Origin: Herbidospora mongoliensis | Lineage (GTDB): Bacteria > Actinomycetota > Actinomycetes > Streptosporangiales > Streptosporangiaceae | Assembly (NCBI RefSeq): GCF_001570545.1 | Contig: NZ_BBXD01000009.1 | Location: forward strand, 372,001 to 436,000 | DNA length: 64,000 nucleotides | Direction: 5' to 3' | Part shown: positions 37,284-45,703 of the stretch, one piece after another | Layout of the letters: each line of letters starts with the position of its first letter | How positions within the stretch are numbered: the first letter of the stretch is position 1 | Position numbers and translations under genes: made by a program | The notes under the pieces: model-generated | Databases searched by the model: none | What the model saw: the letters and a program-made list of their open reading frames with translations, nothing else | Told to the model about the DNA's origin: nothing

Positions 37284-38150
37284 CTACTCGCGGGTCAGCC
37301 AGATGAGGACCTCGGGCATGATGTCGAGAGCGCCGAAATGGGCCACGCCACGCTCGATGCGCAGAGTGACTCCAGGGATCCTTCGGCCGAGCCAGCGAGC
37401 GTGACTCACTGGGGAGAACACGTCGTTCTCTCCGTGCCAGACCAGGGTCGGCACCCGGATCACCGCCGGGTCAAACATCCAGTCGGAGGAGAAGGCGAGC
37501 ACGTCGTCCACCCATCCGTCGCTGGAGTCGCGCAGGCCTTCGGCGAAGTTGCGCAGCAACATAAGACGAATACCCATGTCAGAGACGGTGCGCCGGTCGG
37601 ACTCCGGTGCTTCCATGACCAGTCCGTGGATCTTACTGGCCGGATCATCCCGGATCTGGGCGGCCGCGGCGCCGAGGCTTGCGGCCACCGCCGTCATACC
37701 TCCCCGCGCCATGGTGAACTCACGGATGTTGGAGGCGGTCATTCCCTCGAACCAGTCCAAGCCGTCGGCTCCGCGGGGGGCTAGGCCAACCAGGGCCGCC
37801 ACCCGGGTCACCCGATCGGGTATCAGGGCCGCACAGGCGAGGGCGTGCGGGGCGCCCCCGGAGCGGCCGACGACGCTGAAGGTGGACAGGCCGAGCTGAT
37901 CGGCGATGGCTGCGACGTCGATGACAGCGCTGGCGACCGTCCGGCCTGGGCGGCGGTCGGATCCACCATAACCAGGGCGGTCAAAGGTGATCAGCCGGAT
38001 GCCCAGGCGGTAGAGCACCGAGGAGCGGGGGGCCGGACCCACTCGGCTTCCTGGAGTGCCGTGGAGCAGAAACACGGGGTGGCCCGCAGGGGCACCTTTC
38101 TGCTGCACGGCCAGGCGTCTGCCGTCCGGCGTCGTCACGGTCTCCGTCAC
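37284..38150 (-). CDS. Alpha/beta hydrolase
   Basis: A 288-residue classical alpha/beta hydrolase: oxyanion FLLHGTPGSRVG, ITFDRPGYGGSD, nucleophile elbow VVGRSGGAPHAL with Ser, acid near VWHGENDVFSP and base His in RGVAHFGAL. All triad positions are present, so it should be an active esterase, thioesterase or peptidase-like enzyme. The start is GTG 38150. It is convergent with fxsT1, with 12 nt between the ends, and lies between the two FxSxx loci. Association with peptide processing is possible but only by position. Confidence 0.88.
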   Translation of the reverse strand: MTETVTTPDGRRLAVQQKGAPAGHPVFLLHGTPGSRVGPAPRSSVLYRLGIRLITFDRPGYGGSDRRPGRTVASAVIDVAAIADQLGLSTFSVVGRSGGAPHALACAALIPDRVTRVAALVGLAPRGADGLDWFEGMTASNIREFTMARGGMTAVAASLGAAAAQIRDDPASKIHGLVMEAPESDRRTVSDMGIRLMLLRNFAEGLRDSSDGWVDDVLAFSSDWMFDPAVIRVPTLVWHGENDVFSPVSHARWLGRRIPGVTLRIERGVAHFGALDIMPEVLIWLTRE

Positions 38151-38550
38151 GTGCCCTCCCCTTCAACAGCAACCATGCCGCTCCCCCACCATCACCGTAC
38201 TTTGTGGCCGACCATCTCCTATGTTCCATTAAGGGAAGAGTGACCAGTCCTCGTATGTGCTGTCCTCTTCTTTGGCGACATCTTTGCCGAATCGAAATGC
38301 GATAAGCGGACATGACGGGTATTCACCGCTGTACTGGTGGGTCGGCCTGACGAGTGCTCCCGCGGTGAGAGACCGTGCGGCACACCGTGATTCGGCATAC
38401 GCCGGACGGCCGACTGATTGACGATATGCTTCGAAACCTCTGGGGACGAAGGCCTGGCGTCAGCGCGGCCTAACGCCAGATCGCGCCGTGGCCGCCGGCC
38501 ACCTGGCGGCTTTGATGCGCACATCCTGCCCGGCGATAAGGAGAGTTCTT
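38151..38550. other. Non-coding region between hydrolase and MFS transporter
   Basis: About 400 nt separating the divergent hydrolase and transporter genes. I see no credible small gene: the frames inside are short, lack ribosome-binding sites and read through GC-poor, non-codon-biased sequence. I checked both strands for an F-x-S-x-x-stop ending and found none. It presumably carries the two divergent promoters. AAGGAG at 38538-38543 serves the transporter start. Confidence 0.5.
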
Positions 38551-39873
38551 TTGGGCTCTCCCGCAGCCTCCAAAAATGGCAATCCCCGACGTTTCGCGCC
38601 ACGAAGACGTCGAATCGAGTTCCACCGGAAAAAAGCCAACTTCGCGCGTGCGATGTCCAGCGTCTTCGCCTCCACGATCGGCTCGCGAACCCTCGGGATC
38701 ACCTACCCCCTGCTCGCCCTGACGATCGGGGCGTCACCGATGCAGGTGGGCTGGGTGACTTTCGCGCTGACCGTTCCCGGGTTGTTGTTCTACATGCTCG
38801 CCGGTGTACTGGCCGACCGAATAGACCCCAGGTCGATCATGATGTTCACCGAGACCGTACGCGGATTCACCATTCTCACCATCTGTTTGGCGATCCTTTT
38901 CGGGCAGGTGACCATCGCCCACATCGTGCTGGCGGCCCTCCTCGAAGGCGGCATGCTCATCGCCTACACCCTCGCCGAGACTGCGTTGCTGGCCAAGTTC
39001 ATCCCTCTGGAGTCAACTACCAGAGGTCTGGCGTTGAGCGAGACGGGCATTCATTTCGCCGTACTGGCCGGGCGGCCGCTCGGAGGCGTGCTGTTCCAGT
39101 GCGGAGCTTTGGTGGCGTTCGCCGTCAACGCGGTTCTTTTTCTCTTCTCCGGCGGAATCCTGTCTGCCATCATTGAACGCCGAAAAGCTCGCCGACCACG
39201 GCTCAGCAGCGCCGCGAAAGCGTGGCAAGGTGTGCGCAGGGTGAGAATCAAGCCGATTATCGAGGAGATATCCGAAGGATTTCACGAGTTGCGGCGACAT
39301 CGATTCCTAAGACATGCGATCGCAGCCACGACGAGCACCAATCTGGCCATCAATACGATCATTGTCATATTTTTAACGGGCTCCGCCGGACTGTCCCCGA
39401 TCCTAGTTGGGCTCGTGCTCGCGATGGGCGGGATCGGCGGGTTGATCGGCTCGAATCTGACCCGATTGGCAGCGGTGGCCCGATTCATCAGGCCGAGTCT
39501 GAAAGTCCTCGCCATACAAATGTGGGTCTGGGTTTTCGCGGTGGGCATCACCACGCTGGCGGAGCCCGTCTACTACGGCCTCGCCACCCTGGTGACCGGG
39601 TTCACCGGCTCGCTGATCAACGTCTCCATCCGGGCTTATGAACTGCGCAATGTCGAACGCGCGAAACTCGCCCGGGTCGTGAGCGTGCACCGCCTTGCCT
39701 CGCATGGCGCGGTCTGCCTGGCCGCCCCCGTCGGAGGGTGGCTGGCGACGGTTACCAATGGGTCACATGAGGGACCCATGCTCGTGTTCATGTTCACGCT
39801 GCTCTGTGCATTCGCCTGCTCATTCGTGATGCCTCGGTGGCGCAGGTGGCGGGGCCTGCTCAATTCCTCTTAG
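38551..39873 (+). CDS. MFS transporter (MFS_3/enterobactin-exporter-like)
   Basis: A 440-residue integral membrane protein with about ten to twelve hydrophobic helices, starting after a basic N-terminus (RRFAPRRRRIEFHRKK). The first helix holds SSVFASTIGSRTLGITYPL, and LADRIDPR is the loop 2-3 signature of MFS exporters. The TTG start at 38551 is chosen because AAGGAG is 7 nt upstream. It lies between two RiPP-like loci, so export of a modified peptide or small molecule is a reasonable guess. Its 3' end overlaps the nSTAND gene by 54 nt on the opposite strand. Confidence 0.85.
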   Translation: MGSPAASKNGNPRRFAPRRRRIEFHRKKANFARAMSSVFASTIGSRTLGITYPLLALTIGASPMQVGWVTFALTVPGLLFYMLAGVLADRIDPRSIMMFTETVRGFTILTICLAILFGQVTIAHIVLAALLEGGMLIAYTLAETALLAKFIPLESTTRGLALSETGIHFAVLAGRPLGGVLFQCGALVAFAVNAVLFLFSGGILSAIIERRKARRPRLSSAAKAWQGVRRVRIKPIIEEISEGFHELRRHRFLRHAIAATTSTNLAINTIIVIFLTGSAGLSPILVGLVLAMGGIGGLIGSNLTRLAAVARFIRPSLKVLAIQMWVWVFAVGITTLAEPVYYGLATLVTGFTGSLINVSIRAYELRNVERAKLARVVSVHRLASHGAVCLAAPVGGWLATVTNGSHEGPMLVFMFTLLCAFACSFVMPRWRRWRGLLNSS

Positions 39874-41844
39874 GCGTTCGGCCTCGCGGATCAACTCACC
39901 CGGTAACTTGGGCGACCGAGCGGCGAGCGCACTCTCGGCATGATCTTTAGCCACCTCATTCTGGCTGTTACCCACAGCGATCCAGGCCGCGTACAAATGC
40001 ACCAGAGCGCTCTTCGGGGCGTCGGCCAAGGCCTCAGACAGTTCCTTCTCTCCCTCCTGGACCTTGTCCTCGGGAAGCTCGGCCGAAAGGCGGGCCACCG
40101 CGAGCGCGTGGGCGGCCTTGGTGGACGGCCACTGCAACGGCATGGCCCGCTCGAGATCATGGAGAGCGTCGGCGAAATCGCCCCGGCTTACCCGAATCTC
40201 CCCCCGAGTCTGAAGGGCGTCAAGGGCTCCGCCGTCGTCCTGCAACACATCCTCAAGGATGACCAGGGCCGCCCGGGATGATCCGGCGTGCCACAGTGCC
40301 CCGGCAAGCGCGGTCTGGATACTCAGATCGCTCGGATAGCGGTACATGGCGGCTCGGAGTTCGTCGACGGCCTCGTCGGCTCGGTCTTGGACGAGACGCA
40401 ACCGTCCGATGGCGACCAGGAGCCTCGCCACCGCGTCAATGACACCGAGCGTCTCGAAGAGCAGGGCCGCAGCACGGTAGTGCGTGATCGCCTCCTCGGG
40501 GACCTCACGCTGGTGGGCGACATTGCCGAGGAAGATGTGCAGCTCTGCCTCAAGGCGCGCGTCGGCGGCGCCGAGAGTGAGCGCCTCGGCGGCCAAGGCC
40601 TCGGCCCGGCCGAGGTCGCCGTCACGGAGCGCGAACTCCGCCGCGCCGAGCAGGTCGTCGGGGTCGCTCCCGGCCGTGGACCGATCAAGCGGGCCTGCGG
40701 CCTTGAGGATCGGGGCGATCAGCCGGTCATGGGCCAACTCGCACCACCCGGCGCGGTTCAGGTGCAGGATGTCACGCCGGACAAGAGCATCCACCACGGC
40801 GTTGTCCATGCCCGCCGTGACGGCCTCCCTGACCTGGACCCGTTGCCGGGTCACCTGTTCGGTGACGAAGGTTCGGGCGAGCCAGACCGTAAGGCGGTGG
40901 GTGTCGCCGTCGAGCCGGCCGGCGGCCACTTCGGTGATCATGTCACGGCAGAGGGCGCTCACCGTCTCGTCGGAGACCTCGACATGGTCGGCGGTGATGA
41001 GGTGCACATCGTCGGGTAGCGAGCGCCACAACATCGAACAAGCCACCTGGAGCCGGACCGGCTCGGCCCGCCCGGCCGTGCCGCTCTCGCAGACGTCGTC
41101 CAGCAGTTTGGCCAGCGCGGGAGCGTCGAAGAAGCGGCCGGTGCCGTGGAGCGGGCCCTCGGCGGCCTCACGCGCCTGCTTGTCACCCAGCAACCCGAGG
41201 CGGAAGCGGCGGTGGTCGGTGCCGACCAGCGTGGGACCGTAGGTCATGACCGAGGCCAGCTGGTCGTCCCGGACGCTGATCAGCAATTTGATGTTCTCAT
41301 CGGCCGCCAAGGCCCGGGTGAGCTGGTCGAAGAATCCCTGGCGGTGTGTGAGGTCGTCGAAGAGCTCCTCAGCCTGGTCGATGGCCAGCAGCACCATCTT
41401 CGCGTCGCCGAACGGGTCCTGCCTGCGCGGGCGGCCACGCAGGAAGCTCTCCAGTGTGAGGCCCGTCAGCCGGGTCGGTGACTCCTCTGGCGCCCACGAC
41501 GACAGCAGCGCGAAGACGTGGGGATTGTGCTGCGGGGGAAGCGCCGCGGTCGGGTAGGTCAAGCCGCCGACTACGGGAAACGCCGATCCGTAGGAGACGC
41601 GGCCGATGGGCAGGGTGTCGTTGGATTCGGGATCGAGAAGAGGGAGCACCCCGGCCTGCAGCAGAGAGGTCTTCCCGATCCCGGATGGTCCGTGGAGGAT
41701 GGTGAGCCGGTTCGCGCGCCAGTGGTCGGCGAGCTCGTGAGCCTCCCGCCTGCGGCCGAAGAATCTGTACGCGTCGTCGGTCCGGAAAGCCCGCAATCCG
41801 ATGTAGGGCTGCGGTGCCGCCGGTCCTCCATTGGCCCTGTTCAC
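39820..41844 (-). CDS. nSTAND ATPase with C-terminal TPR repeats
   Basis: A 674-residue protein. PYIGLRAFRTDDAYRFFGR leads into Walker A GPSGIGKTSL (residues 52-60), and VLLAIDQAEELFDD is Walker B, the pattern of novel-STAND (nSTAND1-like) NTPases. A winged-helix-like region (ILHLNRAGWCELAHDRLIAP) ends the core. TPR-like repeats follow from about residue 400 (GDLGRAEALAAEALTLG...). The GTG start at 41844 overlaps the SIR2-like stop by 4 nt (GTGA), so expression is coupled. As a likely sensor it would recognise a signal through the repeats and activate SIR2. Confidence 0.88.
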   Translation of the reverse strand: MNRANGGPAAPQPYIGLRAFRTDDAYRFFGRRREAHELADHWRANRLTILHGPSGIGKTSLLQAGVLPLLDPESNDTLPIGRVSYGSAFPVVGGLTYPTAALPPQHNPHVFALLSSWAPEESPTRLTGLTLESFLRGRPRRQDPFGDAKMVLLAIDQAEELFDDLTHRQGFFDQLTRALAADENIKLLISVRDDQLASVMTYGPTLVGTDHRRFRLGLLGDKQAREAAEGPLHGTGRFFDAPALAKLLDDVCESGTAGRAEPVRLQVACSMLWRSLPDDVHLITADHVEVSDETVSALCRDMITEVAAGRLDGDTHRLTVWLARTFVTEQVTRQRVQVREAVTAGMDNAVVDALVRRDILHLNRAGWCELAHDRLIAPILKAAGPLDRSTAGSDPDDLLGAAEFALRDGDLGRAEALAAEALTLGAADARLEAELHIFLGNVAHQREVPEEAITHYRAAALLFETLGVIDAVARLLVAIGRLRLVQDRADEAVDELRAAMYRYPSDLSIQTALAGALWHAGSSRAALVILEDVLQDDGGALDALQTRGEIRVSRGDFADALHDLERAMPLQWPSTKAAHALAVARLSAELPEDKVQEGEKELSEALADAPKSALVHLYAAWIAVGNSQNEVAKDHAESALAARSPKLPGELIREAERLRGIEQAPPPAPPRHHE

Positions 41845-42725
41845 GTCATCCGCCTTTGAAGTTGTTTGCAGAACTCCGCCGCCGTCCCCCAGAAGATCGA
41901 CACGCTCCAGCGTTCGTAATACCGCTCCAGGTCCTCCAGGAGCTCCTCCTTGACGGACGCGTCCACATCGGGCGCCACCTGGACGCTGAGGTGGCGGCGC
42001 CGGTTGATCCCCGGCACGGCGCGCTGCAATCCGTTGAAAAGGACCCGGAAGTTCCAGTCCTGGAGGCTGTACCCCACGAACAACAACGACCGGGTGGTCA
42101 GCGCGCCGAGAATCACCGGAGGCAACATCACGGGAGTCTCGGCGGCCCGGTCATGGGCCAGGTTGGTGATGAACTCGATGTAATCGTCTTCAGTGACCAC
42201 CAGCGAGGAGGGCGTGTCCAGCCGGCCGTGCAGGTGATAGACCAGAGGGCTTTCCGGCCGGGGATTCCAGCCGGCCTCTTCCTGGAAGATCTCCGCGTTT
42301 CCCTCGATGCCCTCGTTCCACCTGCACATGGCGACGCTGGGATCTTTGCCGACCCACTTCAACGACTGAAAGATGAAGTCGTCGTAGTTGGTGGTCAGGT
42401 AGACGGGCAAAGGGAATTTCGCGAGCAGGCCGTGCGGGTCCTGAGGGTCGTCGAAGTCAGGAGTCCGGCTCACGCGGAGCTCCTCACTGATCATTTCCTT
42501 GACGTGCACCGACTCGCCGAATCTCATCGCCAGGAACTGGGTTACCTTGGTGAGGTTGTCCTTGTCGTGAAAGGGATACTGCCCGTCTTCCGCGAGTTTT
42601 CGACTGAGCTGCCTGCCCGACGGCAGGATGCCATCACACGCGCCGGCTCCCAGGAACGGCGTGCACGCTCCTTTGGACAACTGGAAGACCAGGCGCTTCC
42701 AGTCGGCCTCTTTCATTTCATGCAA
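41841..42725 (-). CDS. SIR2-like protein, candidate NAD+-hydrolysing effector
   Basis: A 294-residue SIR2_2-type domain protein. CTPFLGAGAC (about residues 21-30) is the NAD-binding loop, LTTNYDD supplies the catalytic Asn (about 113) and YHLHGRLD the His (about 166). LFVGYSLQDWNF is typical of prokaryotic SIR2-like defence proteins. TTG 42725 is chosen because GAGG lies 7 nt upstream; ATG 42716 is the alternative. It lies 106 nt downstream of fxsA2 and is coupled to the nSTAND gene. Depletion of NAD+ is the known activity of related defence SIR2 domains; here it is inferred. Confidence 0.87.
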   Translation of the reverse strand: MHEMKEADWKRLVFQLSKGACTPFLGAGACDGILPSGRQLSRKLAEDGQYPFHDKDNLTKVTQFLAMRFGESVHVKEMISEELRVSRTPDFDDPQDPHGLLAKFPLPVYLTTNYDDFIFQSLKWVGKDPSVAMCRWNEGIEGNAEIFQEEAGWNPRPESPLVYHLHGRLDTPSSLVVTEDDYIEFITNLAHDRAAETPVMLPPVILGALTTRSLLFVGYSLQDWNFRVLFNGLQRAVPGINRRRHLSVQVAPDVDASVKEELLEDLERYYERWSVSIFWGTAAEFCKQLQRRMT

Positions 42726-42831
42726 GGAACACCTCGCGGTCGAACCGGCCCACGGCCACTTCACGGCACGATATATCGGTTCTGATCGTTTGTGGGCCGG
42801 CTCGTTAACCCGTACGGAACCGGGCGGACCG

Positions 42832-42975
42832 TTAGTACGAGCTCTGGAACCTGGCGACGTCGTCTCCGTCGGCGCCGACGTAAGACAGCACCGGACGCAG
42901 CACACTCAAGGACCCAAGCTCGCTGAGTGTCACTGATTCAAGATCGATTATCCCCGAAATCATGGACTCCTGCAT
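42832..42975 (-). CDS. fxsA: FxSxx-COOH ribosomal peptide precursor 2
   Basis: A 47-residue peptide (start MQESMISG) ending A-R-F-Q-S-S-Y, matching the F-x-S-x-x carboxyl terminus. The middle (IIDLESVTLSELGSLSV) matches the leader pattern of the family. ATG 42975 has GAGGAG at 42981-42986, 5 nt upstream, a strong site; a longer frame to 43053 has no support. It is the first gene of a minus-strand unit with the SIR2-like and nSTAND genes, and its presumed maturase is about 4 kb away, beyond fxsT2. The terminal Tyr is a second aromatic residue next to the motif. Confidence 0.87.
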   Translation of the reverse strand: MQESMISGIIDLESVTLSELGSLSVLRPVLSYVGADGDDVARFQSSY

Positions 42976-43125
42976 GTGCTCTCCTCGCACCTGAGGGCGG
43001 GTTACGGGCATCCTTTTCCCGGAATTAGGACCGGCCCCTCGTCTGGAGGTCATCCCGCAACGTCACCATGCTTCCTTACGATTCTGTGATGACCGGGACC
43101 GTGAATCAAGCTTTAGTATTGCGTG

Positions 43126-43141
43126 ATATTCCCATATTCCC
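43126..43141. repeat. Tandem ATATTCCC direct repeat in divergent promoter region of locus 2
   Basis: Two exact adjacent copies of ATATTCCC between fxsA2 (minus, 42975) and fxsT2 (plus, 43169), 27 nt before the fxsT2 start. In GC-rich DNA a perfect 8-bp AT-containing tandem is unlikely to persist by chance, so it could be a transcription-factor site or promoter element. Confidence 0.4.
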
Positions 43142-43168
43142 GTGGTGGGACAGGGGCGGAGGTTTCTC

Positions 43169-45703
43169 GTGGAACTTTCCAAGGCAGCGCACAACACCCC
43201 AGACCGGCAACCAACGGTTTGGGAAAGAGTTCCGCCGAAGAACCTGCACTTCACCGGCCGGCAGAGCCTGCTGGATTCGCTGCGCGACAACCTCACCCAC
43301 GTCAGTGCGGTGGTCTTGGAGCCGCAGGCGCAGGCTTTGCGAGGTCAGGGCGGTGTCGGAAAGACCCAGCTCGCGATCGAATACGCGTGGCGTTTCCGGC
43401 GGCATTATGACCTGGTGTGCTGGATTCCTGCCGAGAAACGCGAACTGGTGCCCGCCTCGCTCGCGGCCCTCGCCCCCCACCTCGGCCTGCCGCCGAGCAC
43501 GGGCGTCGGCATCGAGGAGACCGCGCGTTCGGTCAAGCGCACCCTGGAGAAGGGCGAGCCGTTCCGCCGCTGGCTCGTCATTTTCGACAACGCCGACGAA
43601 CCCGCCGCGCTCGCCGACTACATCCCTGCCGGTCCCGGCCACGCCCTCATCACCACCCGCAACGCCGCTTGGGCCCGTCGTGTGCAGAGCCTGGCCGTCG
43701 ATGTCTTCAGCCGGGACGAGAGCATCGCGTTCCTGCTCGGCCGGGTCCGCCGAGAGATGCCCGCCGAGAAGGTCAGCGTCCTGGCCGAGAAACTCGGCGA
43801 CCTGCCACTCGCATTGGAGCAGGCTGGCGCCCTGATGTACGAAACCGCCATGGACCTCGACGAATACAGCCAACTCCTCGACGCACAGACCACCGACCTG
43901 ATGCACCTCGGCAAGGCCGACGACTACCCGCAATCGATGGCCGCGGCCTGGCAGTTGTCAGTGCATCAGTTACGCCGTCGCCTACCCGAGGCGATCGAGG
44001 TCCTGCGCTGCTGTGCCTTCTTCGGTCCCGAGCCCATCCCCCGCGACGTCTTCCGGCGCGGCACCGAGGCCGACACCCCACGTATCGCCGCGATCCTGGC
44101 CGACCCACTGATGCTGACCAAATCGCTGCGCGTCCTGGGTCGCTACGCGCTGGCGAAAATCGACTCGACCACCCGCACCATCCAGGTGCACCGGTTGATC
44201 CAGGCGCTGCTCCGCGAAGACCTCACCATGGAGGAGCAGCACGACATCCGCCACGAGGTCCACCTGCTACTGGCCCAGTCGGCTCCGAAGGACGCCGAGG
44301 ACAACACCAACTGGAAGGCGTTCGAGGAGTTGGTGCCGCACATCACCTACTCAAACCTGGCCGAGTGCGCCACTCCCAATGTGCGTACCTTCGCCCTGAA
44401 CACGATCCGATACCTCTACCGGGTGGGCAACTACGAACTGGCCCATGCTCGGGTGACCGAGCTGATCGAAAAGTGGACCGAGCGCGACGGCCCCAACCAC
44501 ATCGACGTGCTCGTCGCTCGTAAACACCTCGGCAACGTGCTGCGCGGCATGGGCGAGTTCTCCCAGGCCTACCGCACCGACCACGACACCCTTGAGGCGA
44601 TGCGCGAGTCCCTGGGCGCCGACCACTCGGAGACCCTGTGGGCGACCAACAGTTACGGCAGCACGCTGCGGGCCCGGGGTGAGTTCCAGCGGGCCCGCGA
44701 ACAGGACTCCGAACTGCTGGTCAGATACAGGGAAGCACATCCCGAGGACACCGCCAGCGCCTTCCGCGTACGGCACAACCTGGCCATCGACCACTCGCTG
44801 ACCAGTGATTACACCTCCGCGCAGACCATGTTCCAGGGGCTGCTGCTCGACCTCAACATCGCCAGGGAGAACGTGGCTCCGGCCCAGTTGCTGGGTGCGT
44901 GGAGCGGCCTGTCCCGGGTGGTCCGGTTGTGCGGCGACTACGAGTCGGCCGTCGATGTCGGCCAGGACGCCTACGAGTACGGCACCGACCGCCTATCCCT
45001 CGACCATCACGAGACGCTACGCGCGGCCAAGGACCTCTCGATCGCTCAGCGCCGCCGAGGCGACGTCAACGACGCGCTCGATCTGGCCGAACTCGCTTAC
45101 GCCCGGCTCCGGCACCTTCTCGGGGAGCATCACCCGGACACGATGGCCGCAGCGGTGAACCTGTCCAACGCCAATCGTGTGAAGGGGAATCTGGACGAGG
45201 CCTACCGGTTGGCGCTCGAGGTCACCCCGATGTACCCACAGGTGTACGACCAGGACCACCCCTACTACCACGCCACCCGGGGCAACCTGGCCGTGCTCAT
45301 GCGGTTGCGCGGTGAGCCCGAGCACGCATGGGCGATCAACGGAGAATGCCTGGAAGCACTCGGGCGCCGCCTCGGCTACAACCACGACTACACGCTGACC
45401 TGCGCGGTCAACCTCCAATCGGATCTGGCCGCACTCGGCCGGGCGAATGAGGCCGTCGAAGGCGGACGTGAACTACACGAACGCATCAGCAAAGTGTTCG
45501 GCGAGGACCACTTCATGGCGCTGTCCTGCGCGTCGAACCTCTCCCTGGACCTGCGGGCCGTCGGGCACCTGAGCGAGGCGGACGCCCTCCGGCAGAAGAC
45601 CCTCGACCTCTACCGCCACGACGACAGCATGAACTACCCCGACGCGGTCTCCGCCGAGAACAAGACCCGCATCAACTGCGACTTCGACCCTCAGCCGATC
45701 TAG
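43169..45703 (+). CDS. fxsT: FxsT-type NB-ARC/TPR protein of FxSxx locus 2
   Basis: 844 residues. The N-terminus (VPPKNLHFTGRQSLLDSL) leads directly into the NB-ARC ATPase: GQGGVGKTQLAIEYAWRF near residue 58, LVIFDNADEPAAL, LPLALEQAGALM and a WHD region (VLRCCAFFGPEPI). TPR repeats fill about 415-844 with DHSETLWATNSYG, HHPDTMAAAVNL and similar HPDT-type units. It lacks the ParA-like and TIR-like modules of FxsT1. GTG 43169 has GGAGG 6 nt upstream and is preferred to GTG 43142. It is divergent from fxsA2; the 3' end overlaps the HExxH gene by 32 nt. Confidence 0.9.
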   Translation: MELSKAAHNTPDRQPTVWERVPPKNLHFTGRQSLLDSLRDNLTHVSAVVLEPQAQALRGQGGVGKTQLAIEYAWRFRRHYDLVCWIPAEKRELVPASLAALAPHLGLPPSTGVGIEETARSVKRTLEKGEPFRRWLVIFDNADEPAALADYIPAGPGHALITTRNAAWARRVQSLAVDVFSRDESIAFLLGRVRREMPAEKVSVLAEKLGDLPLALEQAGALMYETAMDLDEYSQLLDAQTTDLMHLGKADDYPQSMAAAWQLSVHQLRRRLPEAIEVLRCCAFFGPEPIPRDVFRRGTEADTPRIAAILADPLMLTKSLRVLGRYALAKIDSTTRTIQVHRLIQALLREDLTMEEQHDIRHEVHLLLAQSAPKDAEDNTNWKAFEELVPHITYSNLAECATPNVRTFALNTIRYLYRVGNYELAHARVTELIEKWTERDGPNHIDVLVARKHLGNVLRGMGEFSQAYRTDHDTLEAMRESLGADHSETLWATNSYGSTLRARGEFQRAREQDSELLVRYREAHPEDTASAFRVRHNLAIDHSLTSDYTSAQTMFQGLLLDLNIARENVAPAQLLGAWSGLSRVVRLCGDYESAVDVGQDAYEYGTDRLSLDHHETLRAAKDLSIAQRRRGDVNDALDLAELAYARLRHLLGEHHPDTMAAAVNLSNANRVKGNLDEAYRLALEVTPMYPQVYDQDHPYYHATRGNLAVLMRLRGEPEHAWAINGECLEALGRRLGYNHDYTLTCAVNLQSDLAALGRANEAVEGGRELHERISKVFGEDHFMALSCASNLSLDLRAVGHLSEADALRQKTLDLYRHDDSMNYPDAVSAENKTRINCDFDPQPI

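Noticed and set aside
38219-38602. 127-codon minus-strand frame in the gap before the MFS gene
   Set aside because: It runs into the MFS coding sequence antisense, lacks a ribosome-binding site and shows no recognisable domain.
43126-43141. ATATTCCC tandem as the start of a CRISPR-like array
   Set aside because: Only two 8-bp copies, directly adjacent, with no spacers and no cas genes in the window.
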